From NCBI GenBank assembly GCA_030636965.1, contig DAOVVW010000062.1, forward strand, positions 1-6,110: a stretch of DNA of 6,110 bases, given 5' to 3'. The notes below the pieces were generated by a model. That model did no database searches. It worked only from the letters and a program-made list of their open reading frames with translations, and had not been told where the DNA came from. The position numbers and the translations under genes were made by a program. Source of the stretch: Pseudomonadota bacterium. Lineage in GTDB: Bacteria; BMS3Abin14. Shown in pieces: positions 5,922 through 6,110 of this stretch (within the stretch, counting starts at the first letter, position 1; every line of letters begins with the position of its first letter).

Positions 5922-6041
5922 AATCACTGAATACTTATAATCAAAACGACCAAACAAAAAAGTCTTTCCCAGTCTCTTTTAGTTAACCTGATCGTAAATA
6001 GATAAAGCAAATTGGTAATTCTGTATTTAAATTCGATAGTT
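5922..6041. other. AT-rich core between the two heptamer arrays, no gene seen
   Basis: This 120-bp segment is about 28% G+C by hand count, well below the neighbouring genes. It holds no open frame with a plausible start and no extended hairpin that I could see. It may be the interior of a repeat-bounded element, or simply AT-rich intergenic DNA. Confidence 0.55.
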
Positions 6042-6076
6042 TAGACGTTGGACTTTGGACGTTAGACGTTGGACCG
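6042..6076 (-). repeat. Heptamer array 2, five tandem TGGACGT-type units (inverted relative to array 1)
   Basis: Units at 6042, 6049, 6056, 6063 and 6070 read TAGACGT, TGGACTT, TGGACGT, TAGACGT and TGGACCG. The shared T-R-GAC core is the reverse complement of the GTCCA core in array 1, so the arrays form an inverted pair with equal unit number. The remaining 6077-6110 is AT-rich and featureless to the window end. Confidence 0.8.
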
Positions 6077-6110
6077 GCTCGGAATTATTTTACATAAATC
6101 AATTGAAAAT

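Noticed and set aside
5748..5957. 69-codon minus-strand frame upstream of mraZ with LTLDLGRWTLDLG
   Set aside because: The repeated peptide is just the heptamer array read as codons. The frame has no family match and ends before the mraZ promoter.
5887..6076. CRISPR array
   Set aside because: Repeat units are 7 bp, contiguous and without spacers; the two arrays are inverted to each other.

Overview
The window holds the start of a division and cell wall (dcw) gene cluster. All of its genes lie on the minus strand, so transcription runs from high to low coordinates: mraZ, rsmH (mraW), ftsL, ftsI (with a PASTA domain), murE and the first 66 codons of murF, which is cut by the left edge. MurE carries the DNPR motif of meso-diaminopimelate-adding enzymes. 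With the mraZ-rsmH-ftsL-ftsI-murE-murF order and a PASTA domain at the end of FtsI, this suggests a diderm bacterium of the deltaproteobacterial / Desulfobacterota type. That placement is inference from gene order and domain makeup, not from a database match.

Region by region (descending). Positions 5723-6110 hold no convincing gene. They contain two arrays of degenerate 7-bp repeats in opposite orientation around an AT-rich core, plus a 9-bp inverted repeat. Positions 5668-5722 hold a near-consensus sigma-70 promoter (TTGACA, 17-bp spacer, TATACT) followed at once by three GTGGGR boxes exactly 10 bp apart. This is the classic MraZ operator and implies autoregulation of the cluster. mraZ and rsmH are separated by 36 bp. 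rsmH overlaps ftsL by 13 bp, ftsL overlaps ftsI by 4 bp (ATGA), and murE overlaps murF by 4 bp (GTGA). The one break in this tight packing is between ftsI and murE. There a 177-bp gap is almost filled by a 159-bp element with imperfect terminal inverted repeats that folds into five consecutive hairpins.

How the genes work together: MraZ represses the promoter, and RsmH methylates 16S rRNA. FtsL scaffolds the septal complex that contains FtsI, the septal transpeptidase. MurE and MurF add the third amino acid and the D-Ala-D-Ala dipeptide to the cytoplasmic peptidoglycan precursor that FtsI later crosslinks.

The genes themselves are conventional. The less ordinary content is non-coding: the MITE-like hairpin element inside the operon between ftsI and murE, and the inverted heptamer arrays upstream of the promoter. 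I saw no CRISPR array, tRNA, rRNA, transposase or novel defence system.
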